From positions 124,001 to 188,000 of the forward strand of contig NZ_JAILYH010000002.1 of NCBI RefSeq assembly GCF_019793435.1: 64,000 nucleotides of DNA, in the 5' to 3' direction. Positions 17,905-29,275 of the stretch are shown here, in pieces (the first letter of the stretch is position 1; every line of letters begins with the position of its first letter). The translations under genes and the position numbers were made by a program. Source of the stretch: Rhizobium redzepovicii (GTDB taxonomy: Bacteria > Pseudomonadota > Alphaproteobacteria > Rhizobiales > Rhizobiaceae). The notes under the pieces were generated by a model. That model worked only from the letters and a program-made list of their open reading frames with translations. It did no database searches and was not told the origin of the DNA.

Positions 17905-18137
17905 GTATCCTCCATAGCGACCGACTGTAATGGTATCTTGACGGACTGGGGCAATAGCGTTGCGGCTCGCATATTGCCAGCCCCGCTGCAAGCTGCCAAT
18001 TCCGGGCGGATATAGGCCGGCCTTATCGGCCTGCCATTGCATCTAATCGTTTTTATCGCGGAATATCCATTGACCTCCAGCATCGATTACACTTCTTATC
18101 CGCGCCCAAGATGAGTGACCGGCCGCGGGGAGGATAT

Positions 18138-19040
18138 ATGCGGGTTTTCTCGAGCATAGACGAGCTGCGCCACACGCTCGATGCGCTGAAGCGCCAGGGA
18201 CGCACCGTCGGTCTGGTGCCGACGATGGGCTATCTCCATGCCGGTCATATGGAGCTCGTATCGCGCGCACGGGCCGAGAACGATCTCGTCGTCGTCTCGA
18301 TCTTCGTCAATCCGCTGCAGTTCGGTCCGGCCGAAGATCTCAGCAAATATCCACGCGATCTGGAGCGCGATTCGGCCATGCTCAAGCAGGCCGGCGTCAA
18401 TTTCCTGTTCGCTCCCGGCGTCGCGGACATGTATGCGCGCCCGATGAAAACCGTGGTCGACGTCCCCGAGCTAGGGCGGGAACTCGAAGGCGCGGTCAGG
18501 CCAGGGCATTTCGCCGGCGTCGCCACCGTCGTCTCCAAGCTCTTCAATATCGTGCAGCCGCAAACCGCCTATTTCGGGGAGAAGGATTACCAGCAGGTCG
18601 TCATCATCAAGCGCATGGTGGATGATCTGGCGGTGCCGGTGCGGGTGATATCGGTGCCGACCGTCAGGGATGCCGACGGCCTCGCATTATCGTCGCGCAA
18701 TGTCTATCTCAGTCCTGAGGAGCGCCGTGCCGCGGCAATCGTCCCGCAGACCCTCGACGAGGCCGAGCGCCTGATTGCCGACGGCCTCACGGATGCCAGG
18801 GAGTTGGAAGCAAAGCTCACGAAATTTCTCGGTCGCGAGCCTCTGGCAAAACCCGAAGTCGTCGCCGTCAGAGACGCCTCGACGCTTGAGCCGGTCAGCA
18901 CGATCGAAGAGCCTGTCGTCGTGGCGCTTTTCGTTCGGTTCGGCTCGACGCGGCTTCTTGACAATCGAGTGGTCCGCAACAACCGGGTTGCCGGGGTTAT
19001 CGGCGGGAAGGGCAAGCCGGGAAAGGGAGTGACGAAATGA
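18138..19040 (+). CDS. panC: Pantothenate synthetase
   Basis: A 300-residue pantoate-beta-alanine ligase, which makes pantothenate from pantoate, beta-alanine and ATP in the cytoplasm. The nucleotidyl-transferase signature [15 protein letters not shown] (HxGH) is near residue 30, FGEKDYQQ near residue 150, and the KMSKS-like loop [14 protein letters not shown] near residue 185. The ATG at 18138 follows GGGGAGG. It overlaps panB by four bases, so panCB form one operon. In R. etli the plasmid-borne panCB are needed for growth without pantothenate (recalled literature on p42f). Confidence 0.95.
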   Translation: MRVFSSIDELRHTLDALKRQGRTVGLVPTMGYLHAGHMELVSRARAENDLVVVSIFVNPLQFGPAEDLSKYPRDLERDSAMLKQAGVNFLFAPGVADMYARPMKTVVDVPELGRELEGAVRPGHFAGVATVVSKLFNIVQPQTAYFGEKDYQQVVIIKRMVDDLAVPVRVISVPTVRDADGLALSSRNVYLSPEERRAAAIVPQTLDEAERLIADGLTDARELEAKLTKFLGREPLAKPEVVAVRDASTLEPVSTIEEPVVVALFVRFGSTRLLDNRVVRNNRVAGVIGGKGKPGKGVTK

Positions 19041-19858
19041 GCGCCATCGGATCTCAAAAGCGTCTGACGCCGACCCGCATCTCAGCCATGAAGGGCGGCA
19101 AGCCGATCGTCTGCCTCACCGCCTATACGACGCCGATGGCGCGCCTGCTCGATGAGCATTGCGACCTGCTGCTGGTCGGGGATTCGCTCGGCATGGTGCT
19201 CTACGGCATGGAGACCACCCTCGGCGTCACGCTCGACATGATGATTGCCCACGGCAAGGCCGTGATGCGCGGCGTTAACAAGGCTTGCGTCGTCGTCGAC
19301 ATGCCGTTCGGCAGTTATCAGGAATCGAAGGAAGTGGCCTTCCGCAATGCCGTCCGCATCCTGCAGGAAACCGGCTGCGATGCCGTCAAGCTGGAAGGCG
19401 GCGAAGAGATGGCCGAGACCATTGCCTTTCTGACGAAGCGGGGCATCCCGGTCATGGGGCATATCGGCCTGATGCCGCAGCAGGTCCAAACCGCGGGAGG
19501 CTATCGCTCCGTCGGCCATTCCGAACACGAGACTTCGAAGATCCGGCGCGACGCGCATGCCATCGGCGGCTCGGGTGCCTTTGCCGTCGTCGTCGAAGGC
19601 ACTGTAGAACCGCTCGCCCGGGAGGTCTCGTCAGCCATCCACATACCGACCATTGGCATCGGCGCATCCTCCGCCTGCGACGGCCAGGTTCTGGTATCCG
19701 ACGATATTCTGGGGCTGTTCAACGATTTCACGCCGCGTTTCGTCAAACGCTACGACGAACTCGGCAAGAGGATCGCAGCGGCCGTCTCCGCCTATGCCGA
19801 CGAAGTCCGGTCGCGAAAGTTTCCGGCCGCGGAGCATACGTTCAAGCGCCGGTCCTGA
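19037..19858 (+). CDS. panB: 3-methyl-2-oxobutanoate hydroxymethyltransferase
   Basis: A 273-residue ketopantoate hydroxymethyltransferase, the first step toward pantothenate (ketoisovalerate plus methylene-tetrahydrofolate gives ketopantoate). The metal and substrate motifs are present: [10 protein letters not shown] (residues about 45-54), [24 protein letters not shown] and the [14 protein letters not shown] segment. It is translationally coupled to panC (ATGA). panE, which would supply ketopantoate reductase, is not in the window. Confidence 0.95.
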   Translation: MSAIGSQKRLTPTRISAMKGGKPIVCLTAYTTPMARLLDEHCDLLLVGDSLGMVLYGMETTLGVTLDMMIAHGKAVMRGVNKACVVVDMPFGSYQESKEVAFRNAVRILQETGCDAVKLEGGEEMAETIAFLTKRGIPVMGHIGLMPQQVQTAGGYRSVGHSEHETSKIRRDAHAIGGSGAFAVVVEGTVEPLAREVSSAIHIPTIGIGASSACDGQVLVSDDILGLFNDFTPRFVKRYDELGKRIAAAVSAYADEVRSRKFPAAEHTFKRRS

Positions 19859-19879
19859 GCAGGGACATCATCAGGTCCA

Positions 19880-20792
19880 TCACCGCGCGAGCTGTCGTTC
19901 GCGCATGATATCGGCCGATCGGCGAACGGCCTCGGAGACCTGCAGCAGCTGTTTGGCCATCGGGGTCGAATTGCGCCAGACCATGCCGATCGTTCGCGAT
20001 GGCTGCGGAGACTGGAAGCGGGAGATCGAAACCTGCGCCGAGCGCGTTTCCACGGGAACGGCCATCTCCGGGATCAAGGTGATGCCGATGCCGGCGCTGA
20101 CCATTTGGACCAGGGTGGAGAGCGAGCTGCCTTCCATCACTTCGCGCGGGCGGGCCGAACCGATCTTGCAAAACGACAAGGCCTGATCGCGGAAGCAATG
20201 GCCCTCCTCGAGCAGCAGCAACCGCATTTCGCGCAGCGCCTCGCGTTCGGGCACCGGCTTGCCCTCGTCTTCGGGCCGCCGCACCAGCACGAACTCTTCC
20301 TTGAAGAGTTCGAGTTCGGTCAGCGATGGTTCCGACACGGGCAAGGCAACGATTGCCGTATCCAGCTGGCCTTGGGTAAGTTCGTGAACAAGCTTTGCCG
20401 TCTGCGTCTCGCGCACCTCGATCTGAATTCCGGCGAAAGTTTCGTTCAGATCGTTTATGATAATCGGCAGCAGATAAGGCGCAATGGTCGGTATGATGCC
20501 GACGCGCAGCCGCGACAGGAAGGAGTGGCGAGAGGCGCGCGCCAGCTCCCCCAGTTCGTCCACGCCGCGCAGGATCTCGCGGACCTTGAGAGCGAAGGTC
20601 TGGCCGAAGGCCGTCAGCTTTACTTCGCGCGCGCTGCGCTCGAAAAGCTCGCTGCCCAACTCCTGCTCAAGTTCTTTGATCTGCATTGAGAGTGCCGGCT
20701 GGGAGATGGCGCAGGCCTCGGCAGCGCGCCGGAAGCGGCCATCCCTTGCCAGGGCTTCAAAATAACGCAGCTGTTTCAGGGTCAGGTTCTTC

Positions 20793-20794
<2 letters not shown>
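19880..20794 (-). CDS. oxyR: Hydrogen peroxide-responsive LysR-type regulator OxyR
   Basis: A 304-residue LysR regulator with an N-terminal helix-turn-helix (FRRAAEACAISQPALSMQIKELE). The sensing cysteines are in GHCFRDQALSFC, with the eight-residue gap seen in OxyR, where they form a disulfide on peroxide exposure. It is divergent from katG with a 139-base gap, the classic arrangement. A palindrome covers its own start codon, which suggests autorepression. Confidence 0.95.
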
Positions 20795-23120
<2,326 letters not shown>

Positions 23121-23131
23121 TCGGAAGCATT

Positions 23132-23170
23132 CGCCCGGGCGCCGTTTCGACCGCGCCCGGGCGTTTTTTT
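23132..23170 (+). terminator. Rho-independent terminator of katG
   Basis: CGCCCGGGCGC and GCGCCCGGGCG form an 11-pair stem around a short loop, followed by seven Ts. It begins 12 bases after the katG stop. Confidence 0.9.
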
Positions 23171-23332
23171 GAATAGCTTCAAATGGAAACAGCGCCCAAG
23201 TCCCCTCGCCACCGTGCGGAACTTTCCGGCGATGAACGCATCCTCGGCAGTGAGATAGCGCAAAGCGCCATCCTCCATCGCTCCCGATCTTGAGCGCGCA
23301 GGCCAAAGGCCGAAGAGACCGACACCCGCCCG

Positions 23333-24301
23333 TCAGGCGAGCAGCACCTTGCCGCCCGCCCGGAAGGGAAGCGCGCATTGCAGCGCATCGCCGATCTTTT
23401 CAAGAGGAAAGACTTCCCGCACCTCGGTCGCGATCACCTTCGCAACGATCTGCGCCGCCACTTCGGAATAGGCGCGCTGGACCTCGCCCATGTCTTCGGA
23501 ATGAACCAATTCCCGGAGATGGAAAAAGGAAAAGATGATATCGGGATGGGCAGCCCAGAAGGAATTCGGGATGCTTTGGCCCGAGAGCAGGCCGTAATGG
23601 ACGAAGTGTCCGCCAGGTTTGAGCGCAGCAGCGAGGATTGAGGCGCGCGCGCCGCCGACGCAGTCGAGCACGGCGTCCAGCCCATGCCGACCGGCAAGCC
23701 CGGCGGCCAGATCGCCGTCCGCGCTGTCGACGATGACGGTCTCGAGCCTGCCGCTGAGGCGCGCGCGCGATTCCTCGCTGCGGACGATCGCCACCGGCTC
23801 GACGCCGACGGCATTCGCCAGACCGATCAGGATCGATCCGATCGAAGAGGCGGCGGCGTTGACGGCGATGCGCATGCCCGGCCTCAGCCCGATCTTCTTG
23901 TGCAGCATCAGCCAGGCCGTCATCGGGTTGACGTAGCTCGTCGCCGCTTCGAAATCGGATAGCCCATCCGGAACACGAAGGCACCAGTCGGGATCGGTAT
24001 CCTTGAATTCCTGCCATCCCCCGGCGCTGCGCACCGGCAGCACGCGGGTGCCGGGCGCAAGCCCGTAAACGTCCTCACCGCAGGCGTCGACCACCCCGAA
24101 GGCTTCGAAGCCGGGGATGAAGGGCAGGGTCGTGCGTCCGGCATAGGCGCCTGAAATGGTGATGATATCGGAGGGATTGATCGACCGCGCCAAGAGCCGC
24201 ACCCGGACCTGATCGCGGCGTAGCACCGGCAATGCGGCCCGCTCGATCCCGACGACATCCTGAGCCGGTCCGAATTTTCGCACGACCGCCTGATATTGCA
24301 T
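23333..24301 (-). CDS. Zinc-independent MDR-family NADPH oxidoreductase (quinone / enoyl reductase-like)
   Basis: A 322-residue medium-chain dehydrogenase/reductase. The N-terminal GroES-like domain (SINPSDIITISGAYAGRTTLPFIPGFEAFG, split across residues 45-75) lacks the catalytic zinc cysteines. A Rossmann part follows with AAASSIGSILIGLANAVG in place of the common GAAGGVG. This pattern is typical of quinone oxidoreductases and mitochondrial-type trans-2-enoyl-CoA reductases. It is divergent from a thioesterase gene by 53 bases, beside an acyl-CoA ligase and thiolase, so an enoyl-thioester reductase role is possible. The start at 24301 begins the conserved fold. Confidence 0.8.
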   Translation of the reverse strand: MQYQAVVRKFGPAQDVVGIERAALPVLRRDQVRVRLLARSINPSDIITISGAYAGRTTLPFIPGFEAFGVVDACGEDVYGLAPGTRVLPVRSAGGWQEFKDTDPDWCLRVPDGLSDFEAATSYVNPMTAWLMLHKKIGLRPGMRIAVNAAASSIGSILIGLANAVGVEPVAIVRSEESRARLSGRLETVIVDSADGDLAAGLAGRHGLDAVLDCVGGARASILAAALKPGGHFVHYGLLSGQSIPNSFWAAHPDIIFSFFHLRELVHSEDMGEVQRAYSEVAAQIVAKVIATEVREVFPLEKIGDALQCALPFRAGGKVLLA

Positions 24302-24354
24302 TGCATCCCCCGGACAACAGCGGTTAGAACAGCCCACCAATTTTCGGTGATCGC

Positions 24355-24765
24355 ATGAGTGTTGACGACAGGCCTTTAGCATCCTTCCGGGTCTCGATGC
24401 GAGACATCGACATCTATGGTCATGTCCATAACTCGGTTTACCTCGATTATTGCGAGGATGCGGTCGTCGAGTTCCTGCGGCACCGGGAAATTCTCAGCCA
24501 CTTCCGCCACACCTCCTCGGGCGTTGCCTATCACGTGAAGAAGGCCGAGATCACTTTTCACAATCCCATCGACGTCGACGACGTCGTCGAAGCCAAGGTG
24601 ACGGTCGAGAAAATCGGGCGCACGAGCCTCTCTTTCGCGATCGAACTTTTTCGCCAGCGCGATGGCGCCCATTGCGCCTCGGCCGGATTCGTCTGGGTCT
24701 GCGTCGGCCTCTCCGACAGCCGCCCGACGCCGATCCCCGACGCCACCAGGGCAGCTTTGGGCTGA
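24355..24765 (+). CDS. Hot-dog fold acyl-CoA thioesterase (4HBT family)
   Basis: A 136-residue single hot-dog domain. Near the start, RDIDIYGHVHNSVYLDYCEDA contains the Asp-x-x-Gly-His-x-Asn pattern of the YbgC/4-hydroxybenzoyl-CoA thioesterase family, where the Asp acts in hydrolysis of acyl-CoA. The rest (VAYHVKKAEITFHNPIDVDD) fits the central strands. It starts an apparent operon with an AMP-ligase and a thiolase. The acyl group is unknown. Confidence 0.82.
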   Translation: MSVDDRPLASFRVSMRDIDIYGHVHNSVYLDYCEDAVVEFLRHREILSHFRHTSSGVAYHVKKAEITFHNPIDVDDVVEAKVTVEKIGRTSLSFAIELFRQRDGAHCASAGFVWVCVGLSDSRPTPIPDATRAALG

Positions 24766-24793
24766 CGGCCGATCTTCAAACCAGCGGGTGTCC

Positions 24794-26317
24794 ATGCCGA
24801 TCCATGCAGAGCTTCTTCGACATGCAACGGAAAGGCCGGATCAGCCGGCCCTGGCGATCGACGGCCGCTCCCTGAGCTACGGCGAACTCCATTTACGCGC
24901 CAACGCGATTTACCGCTTTCTCCAGGAAGTGCCGCGCTCGCCCCGTCGCACGCTCGATCTGCCCGGCGTGGAGAGACTTGCGGCCCTCAGCCTCGGCAAC
25001 CACATCGGCTTCGCCGAATATTTCATCGCCGCCACCGCCTCGCCGCATACCTGCGCGGTGATCGACCCGATGATGCCGCCTGAGAGAATCGAGCGCATCA
25101 TCGAGCGGCTGGCGCCTGACGTGCTTGTCGTCGACGACGATAGCGGCCCAAGCGCCGAGATCGGCCGCAGGCTCGGTATCTCAGTCATCACCGCCGGAGC
25201 CGAGCCCTTCGATCTCGCCGCGACGGAAGGCGAGCTGCCTGGAGAGGCCGAGGGGATTTTCCTGATCGGCTTTACTTCGGGCACCACCGCCGAGCCGAAA
25301 GCCTATTATCGCTCGCGCGAGCAGTGGCGCCGGAGCCTCGATCGTGGCCGCATGGTTTTCGAACTGGAAGGCGCGCCGTCCACAATGTGCCCCGGCGCCT
25401 TGGCGCATGGCCTCGCGCTTTACGCCATGGTCGAAGCCTTGGATGCCGGCGGCACCTTCCATTCAGTGAGGAAATGGGATGCCGCTGCCGTTGCGCGCAT
25501 TCTCTCTGCCGAAGCGATCGAACGGCTGGTCGCCGTGCCCACCCATATAGCGGGCATTGCGAGAGCCTGGGCTGGCGAACAGCCTCTCACCTCCCTGCGC
25601 GACGTTCTGACTGCCGGCGCGAAACTGGACGTGAACGGCGTCGAAGCCATGCGTCGCCTTTTCCCGAAGGCGCGCATCCGCGAATATTACGGCGCATCCG
25701 AGATTGGTTTCATGACCGTCTCCACCCTTGTCGGCGGCGCGGTCGATTTTCCGATCGACCGCGTGGGCCAGGCCTATCCCGGCGTCGAGATTTCCATTCG
25801 CGACCCTGATGAAAACGACGTCGGCACCGATGTGCCGGGCACCATCTTCGTCAGGAGCGACCTGATCGCCGACGGCTATCTCTGGGGCGACGACGGTCAG
25901 GCGTTCCGGGTCACACCGGTTGGCGCCACCGTCGGCGATCTCGGTGAAATCGACGCCAATGGCATGCTGCGGGTGATCGGCCGGGCAGGCGGCATGATGA
26001 TTTCAGGCGGCAACAACGTCTATCCCGCCGAAGTCGAGAGCGCGCTGAAAACCTGCCCCGGCGTCGAAGAAGCCGTCGTCTTCGGCCTGCCGGATGACTA
26101 TTACGGCCAACGGATCGTCGCCGTCGTCTCCGGCGAGGCGATCGATGCGAAAATGCTGGCCGAGGATTGCGCCAGCAAGCTTGCCAGGTTCAAGATCCCC
26201 AGGCAATTCTACCATATCGCCTCCTGGCCGATGACGAGCAGCGGCAAGATTTCCAGGGGCCAGGTGGAAGCAGCGGTCATTTCGGGAGACGGCCTTGTCC
26301 TACGCCTATCAGCCTGA
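24794..26317 (+). CDS. AMP-dependent acyl-CoA synthetase/ligase
   Basis: A 507-residue ANL-family ligase. It has the P-loop GFTSGTTAEPKAYY (about residue 160), YYGASE (motif A5), the hinge region LRVIGRAGGMMISGGNNVYPAEVE, and a C-terminal TSSGKISR with the catalytic lysine. It activates a carboxylate to acyl-AMP and transfers it to CoA. The start at 24794 begins with the domain MPIHAELLRHATERPDQPAL; the ribosome site is weak. It overlaps the thiolase gene by 23 bases, indicating coupling. The substrate is not predictable. Confidence 0.85.
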   Translation: MPIHAELLRHATERPDQPALAIDGRSLSYGELHLRANAIYRFLQEVPRSPRRTLDLPGVERLAALSLGNHIGFAEYFIAATASPHTCAVIDPMMPPERIERIIERLAPDVLVVDDDSGPSAEIGRRLGISVITAGAEPFDLAATEGELPGEAEGIFLIGFTSGTTAEPKAYYRSREQWRRSLDRGRMVFELEGAPSTMCPGALAHGLALYAMVEALDAGGTFHSVRKWDAAAVARILSAEAIERLVAVPTHIAGIARAWAGEQPLTSLRDVLTAGAKLDVNGVEAMRRLFPKARIREYYGASEIGFMTVSTLVGGAVDFPIDRVGQAYPGVEISIRDPDENDVGTDVPGTIFVRSDLIADGYLWGDDGQAFRVTPVGATVGDLGEIDANGMLRVIGRAGGMMISGGNNVYPAEVESALKTCPGVEEAVVFGLPDDYYGQRIVAVVSGEAIDAKMLAEDCASKLARFKIPRQFYHIASWPMTSSGKISRGQVEAAVISGDGLVLRLSA

Positions 26318-27488
26318 CGAGGATTGGCAGCCGGTCGTGGTTGCCGCCTACCGCACGCCGATCGGCCGGGCCTTCGGTTCGCTTGCGACGGTCGCCGCCG
26401 AAGACCTGCTTGCGGCGATCATCCGCCGGATCGTTGCCGAAACCGGCATCGCGCCGGACGATATAGACGACGTGCTGGTCGGCAATGCCGCCGGCGGCGG
26501 CGGCAATATCGGCCGGCTGGCCGCCCTCACCGCCGGCCTGCCGTTGTCCGTTCCCGGTGTCGCCGTCGACCGGCAATGCGGCTCGGGCCTGGAAGCGATC
26601 ATCATGGCCGCCCGCCTGATCCAGGCGAAAGCCGGCGCCTGTTTTCTCGCCGGCGGCGTTGAGAGCGTCAGCACCGCGCCGTGGCGCGTCGAACGGCCGA
26701 AAGCCAATGGGGCGCTGCCGCGCTTTTATGGCCGCGCCCGCTTTTCCCCCGAAACGGTCGGCGACCCCGAGATGGGCATTGCCGCTGAAAACGTCGCCCG
26801 CCAATTCGCCATCGCACGCCAGAGGCAGGACGAATTCGCGCTCCGCAGCCACTGGCTCGCTGTCGCGGCCGCCGAGGCAGGCCTCTTTCAGCCGGAGATC
26901 GTCGACATCTCCACCACCCACGGACTGGTGGAACGCGACGAATGCCTGCGCCCCTCCACATCGCTTGAGGCGCTCGCAAATCTCCGGCCGGTCTTTCTCC
27001 GCGACGGTTCGGTGACAGCAGGCAATGCCTGCCCGCTGAATGACGGCGCCTGCCTGGTGCTGGTCATGAGCCGTGGAATGGCCAAAAGCCTCGGCATCGG
27101 CAAGGGCCTCGCCCTCATCGACAGTGCTGCGGCCGGCGTCGATCCCAATCTGCTCGGCATCGGCCCCGTCGCCTCGACCAAAAAGCTGCTGCGGCGTCAG
27201 CCCGGGCTCTCGCTCGCCAGCATCGATGCCATCGAATTCAACGAGGCCTTCGCCGCCCAGGTTCTGGCATCGCTGGATCAGCTCGACATCCCTGCCGACA
27301 CGGTCAACAGGGAGGGCGGCGCCATTGCTTTGGGCCACCCCTTCGGCGCATCCGGCGCGATCCTGGTTACGAGACTGTACAGTCAGTTGGTCCGCGCCGG
27401 CGTTCCCGGCGCCACCGGCCTCGCCATGATCGGCATCGGCGGCGGCATCGGACTGACGGCACTGTTCGAGTCTGTCGCGCTTTCCTGA
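26295..27488 (+). CDS. Thiolase (acetyl-CoA acyltransferase)
   Basis: A 397-residue thiolase. The nucleophile cysteine is in DRQCGSGLEA (about residue 95), and the other active-site motifs NEAFAAQ (about 318) and GHPFGASGA (about 350) are present. The final cysteine of the canonical CGG motif is replaced: the C-terminus reads GIGGGIG. Loss of that cysteine, normally the acid/base in thiolytic cleavage, could change or lower activity. It begins with TTG inside the end of the ligase gene. Confidence 0.85.
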   Translation: MSYAYQPDEDWQPVVVAAYRTPIGRAFGSLATVAAEDLLAAIIRRIVAETGIAPDDIDDVLVGNAAGGGGNIGRLAALTAGLPLSVPGVAVDRQCGSGLEAIIMAARLIQAKAGACFLAGGVESVSTAPWRVERPKANGALPRFYGRARFSPETVGDPEMGIAAENVARQFAIARQRQDEFALRSHWLAVAAAEAGLFQPEIVDISTTHGLVERDECLRPSTSLEALANLRPVFLRDGSVTAGNACPLNDGACLVLVMSRGMAKSLGIGKGLALIDSAAAGVDPNLLGIGPVASTKKLLRRQPGLSLASIDAIEFNEAFAAQVLASLDQLDIPADTVNREGGAIALGHPFGASGAILVTRLYSQLVRAGVPGATGLAMIGIGGGIGLTALFESVALS

Positions 27489-27986
27489 GAAGGACCGCCT
27501 GCATCGGCTGGCAGTAAAAGACGGAGAGAGGGATGGGCGACGTTAGCCCCACCCTCCGTCCTGCTCGGCCTTGAGCCGAGCATCCACACCGCATCCACCG
27601 GCAGCCGTGGCATGGGTCCTCGGCGCAAGGCCTGGGATGACGGAGAGTGGGGTTGGCTTCTCGCCAAACTCCGCCGGAACCATCCAGCCGCCCCACCTCC
27701 GTCCCTTGCAACACCTGACGACGCAGGTCTCCTTCCATCCCGGCCGAACGGCCCGATCCTAGGGCGAGCCGCCCTACTGCCTTGGCATAGGACGACAGCG
27801 ACCGAGGGAGAATGGTTCGGCCTGACGATCCGGCGCATTCTCCCGTCCATCGGCTGCGGCCGGCCGCGCCGGAAATTTCGCGTGGCGTCCCCATACCGAT
27901 GAAGTCGCCTGCCTCGCCGAGGCGGCGATTTCGGCAGCCATCTCAGGTCAACAGAGGAAATCCTCGCTAGGACAAGGAGACTACCC
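27489..27986. other. Intergenic region without a convincing gene
   Basis: About 500 bases between the thiolase and the NmrA-like gene. The short open frames here have no ribosome site or recognisable product. The region contains the palindromic element described at 27547-27652, and near 27913-27925 a small hairpin (CCTCG/CGAGG). A Shine-Dalgarno AAGGAG lies just before the next start. Confidence 0.6.
27547..27652. repeat. 106-base element with terminal inverted repeats (rhizobial palindromic repeat)
   Basis: The ends CCCCACCCTCCGTC and GACGGAGAGTGGGG are inverted repeats matching at 13 of 14 positions. Inside, CTCGGCCTTGAGCCGAG and GGTCCTCGGCGCAAGGCCTGGGATGACGG resemble the dispersed intergenic repeats of rhizobia. 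Too short to code; a MITE-like or RIME-like element. Confidence 0.55.
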
Positions 27987-28751
27987 ATGAAGATCGTCAT
28001 TATCGGCGGCACCGGGCTTATCGGCTCGAAGACCGTGGAAAGATTGCGCAGCAAGGGGCACGAGGTGCTGGCGGCATCGCCGAATTCGGGCGTCGACACG
28101 ATCACCGGCAAGGGGCTCGCGGAAGCGCTGGCCGGCGCCGAGGTGGTGCTCGATCTTGCCAACTCGCCCTCCTTCGAGGACAAGGCCGTCCTGGAATTCT
28201 TCCAGACATCGGGCCGCAATCTGCTGAAGGCAGCAGCCGCCGCCGGCGTGAAGCATCATATCGCCCTGTCCATCGTCGGCATGGAGCGGCTGCAGGGCAG
28301 CGGCTATATGCGCGCCAAGATGGCCCAGGAACAGCTGATCAAGGCTTCCGGCATCCCCTACACCATCGTCCATTCCACACAATTCCACGAATTCATGGCC
28401 GGTATCGCCCAGTCGGGCACATCAGGCCAGATGGTTCATCTGTCGCCGGCCTATGTGCAGCCGATCGCATCGGACGATGTCGCCGACGTCATGGCCGAGG
28501 TGGCGCTGGGCGCGCCCGTCAACGGCACGATCGAGATCGGCGGACCGGAGAAAATTCGCCTCACCGATATCGTGACGCGCCTGCTGAAAGCGACGAACGA
28601 TCCGCGCCAGGTGATTACCGATCCTCACGCCCGTTACTTCGGCGTCGAGCTCGAGGATAATTCGCTGGTAACCGGCGCCAAGGCGCGGCTCGGCCGCATT
28701 CGCTTCGACGATTGGCTCAGCCGGCAGCCACAGCAGAAGAAGAGCGCCTGA
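27987..28751 (+). CDS. NmrA-like / atypical SDR NAD(P)-binding protein
   Basis: A 254-residue protein with an N-terminal Rossmann motif (IGGTGLIGSKTVERL) and the overall pattern of NAD(P)-binding atypical short-chain dehydrogenases such as NmrA and NAD(P)H:quinone oxidoreductase 2. There is no catalytic Tyr-x3-Lys; the YMRAKMAQEQLI segment is the nearest. Such proteins often sense the NADPH pool or act on small quinones. GGAG precedes the ATG. It is 63 bases before a cupin gene on the same strand, so the two may be co-transcribed. Confidence 0.8.
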   Translation: MKIVIIGGTGLIGSKTVERLRSKGHEVLAASPNSGVDTITGKGLAEALAGAEVVLDLANSPSFEDKAVLEFFQTSGRNLLKAAAAAGVKHHIALSIVGMERLQGSGYMRAKMAQEQLIKASGIPYTIVHSTQFHEFMAGIAQSGTSGQMVHLSPAYVQPIASDDVADVMAEVALGAPVNGTIEIGGPEKIRLTDIVTRLLKATNDPRQVITDPHARYFGVELEDNSLVTGAKARLGRIRFDDWLSRQPQQKKSA

Positions 28752-28814
28752 CGGCCGGGGCCGCTCTTCGCGGCCCTTGCCGCAACCGTTTCCATCAACG
28801 CAAGGAGACCAGAC

Positions 28815-29228
28815 ATGTTAGGAAAAATGATCTCGGCAGGGGCATTCGCCGTTGCCATTGTCACCGGCACCGCCGCGCATGCCGCAGGCGACAAGGCGAA
28901 GGTAACCCTCGTCTACGACCACGCGCTTCCCAACGTTCCCGGCAAGAGCATCAAGGCCGTGCTCGTCGAATATAGGCCCGGCGGCACATCGCCAGGCCAC
29001 ACCCACCCGAAATCCGCCTTCATCTATGCCACCGTTCTGGAGGGCTCGATAAAAAGCCAGGTCAATGACGGCCCGGTGAAGATTTACAAGGCCGGCGAAA
29101 GCTTTCCCGAATTCCCCGGCGATCACCACAGCGTCAGCGCCAACGGCAGCAAGACCGCGCCCGCGAAACTGCTTGCGGTCTTCGTGGTGAACTCGGACGA
29201 GACGGAACTGACGACCGACGACAAGTAA
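28815..29228 (+). CDS. Secreted single-domain cupin protein
   Basis: A 137-residue protein with a signal peptide (about residues 1-23, ending AHA) and one cupin barrel. The first metal motif reads GGTSPGHTHPKSAFIYATVLEG (residues about 55-77, with H-x-H and a later acidic ligand replaced) and the second PEFPGDHHSVSANG. Periplasmic cupins of this size appear next to quinone- or NmrA-type genes in many proteobacteria; function unknown. It follows the NmrA-like gene closely. Confidence 0.8.
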   Translation: MLGKMISAGAFAVAIVTGTAAHAAGDKAKVTLVYDHALPNVPGKSIKAVLVEYRPGGTSPGHTHPKSAFIYATVLEGSIKSQVNDGPVKIYKAGESFPEFPGDHHSVSANGSKTAPAKLLAVFVVNSDETELTTDDK

Positions 29229-29275
29229 GCTGCCCTCGATGCCCGGCCCCGCCGGGCATCGTTCCTTGCTCTCGG

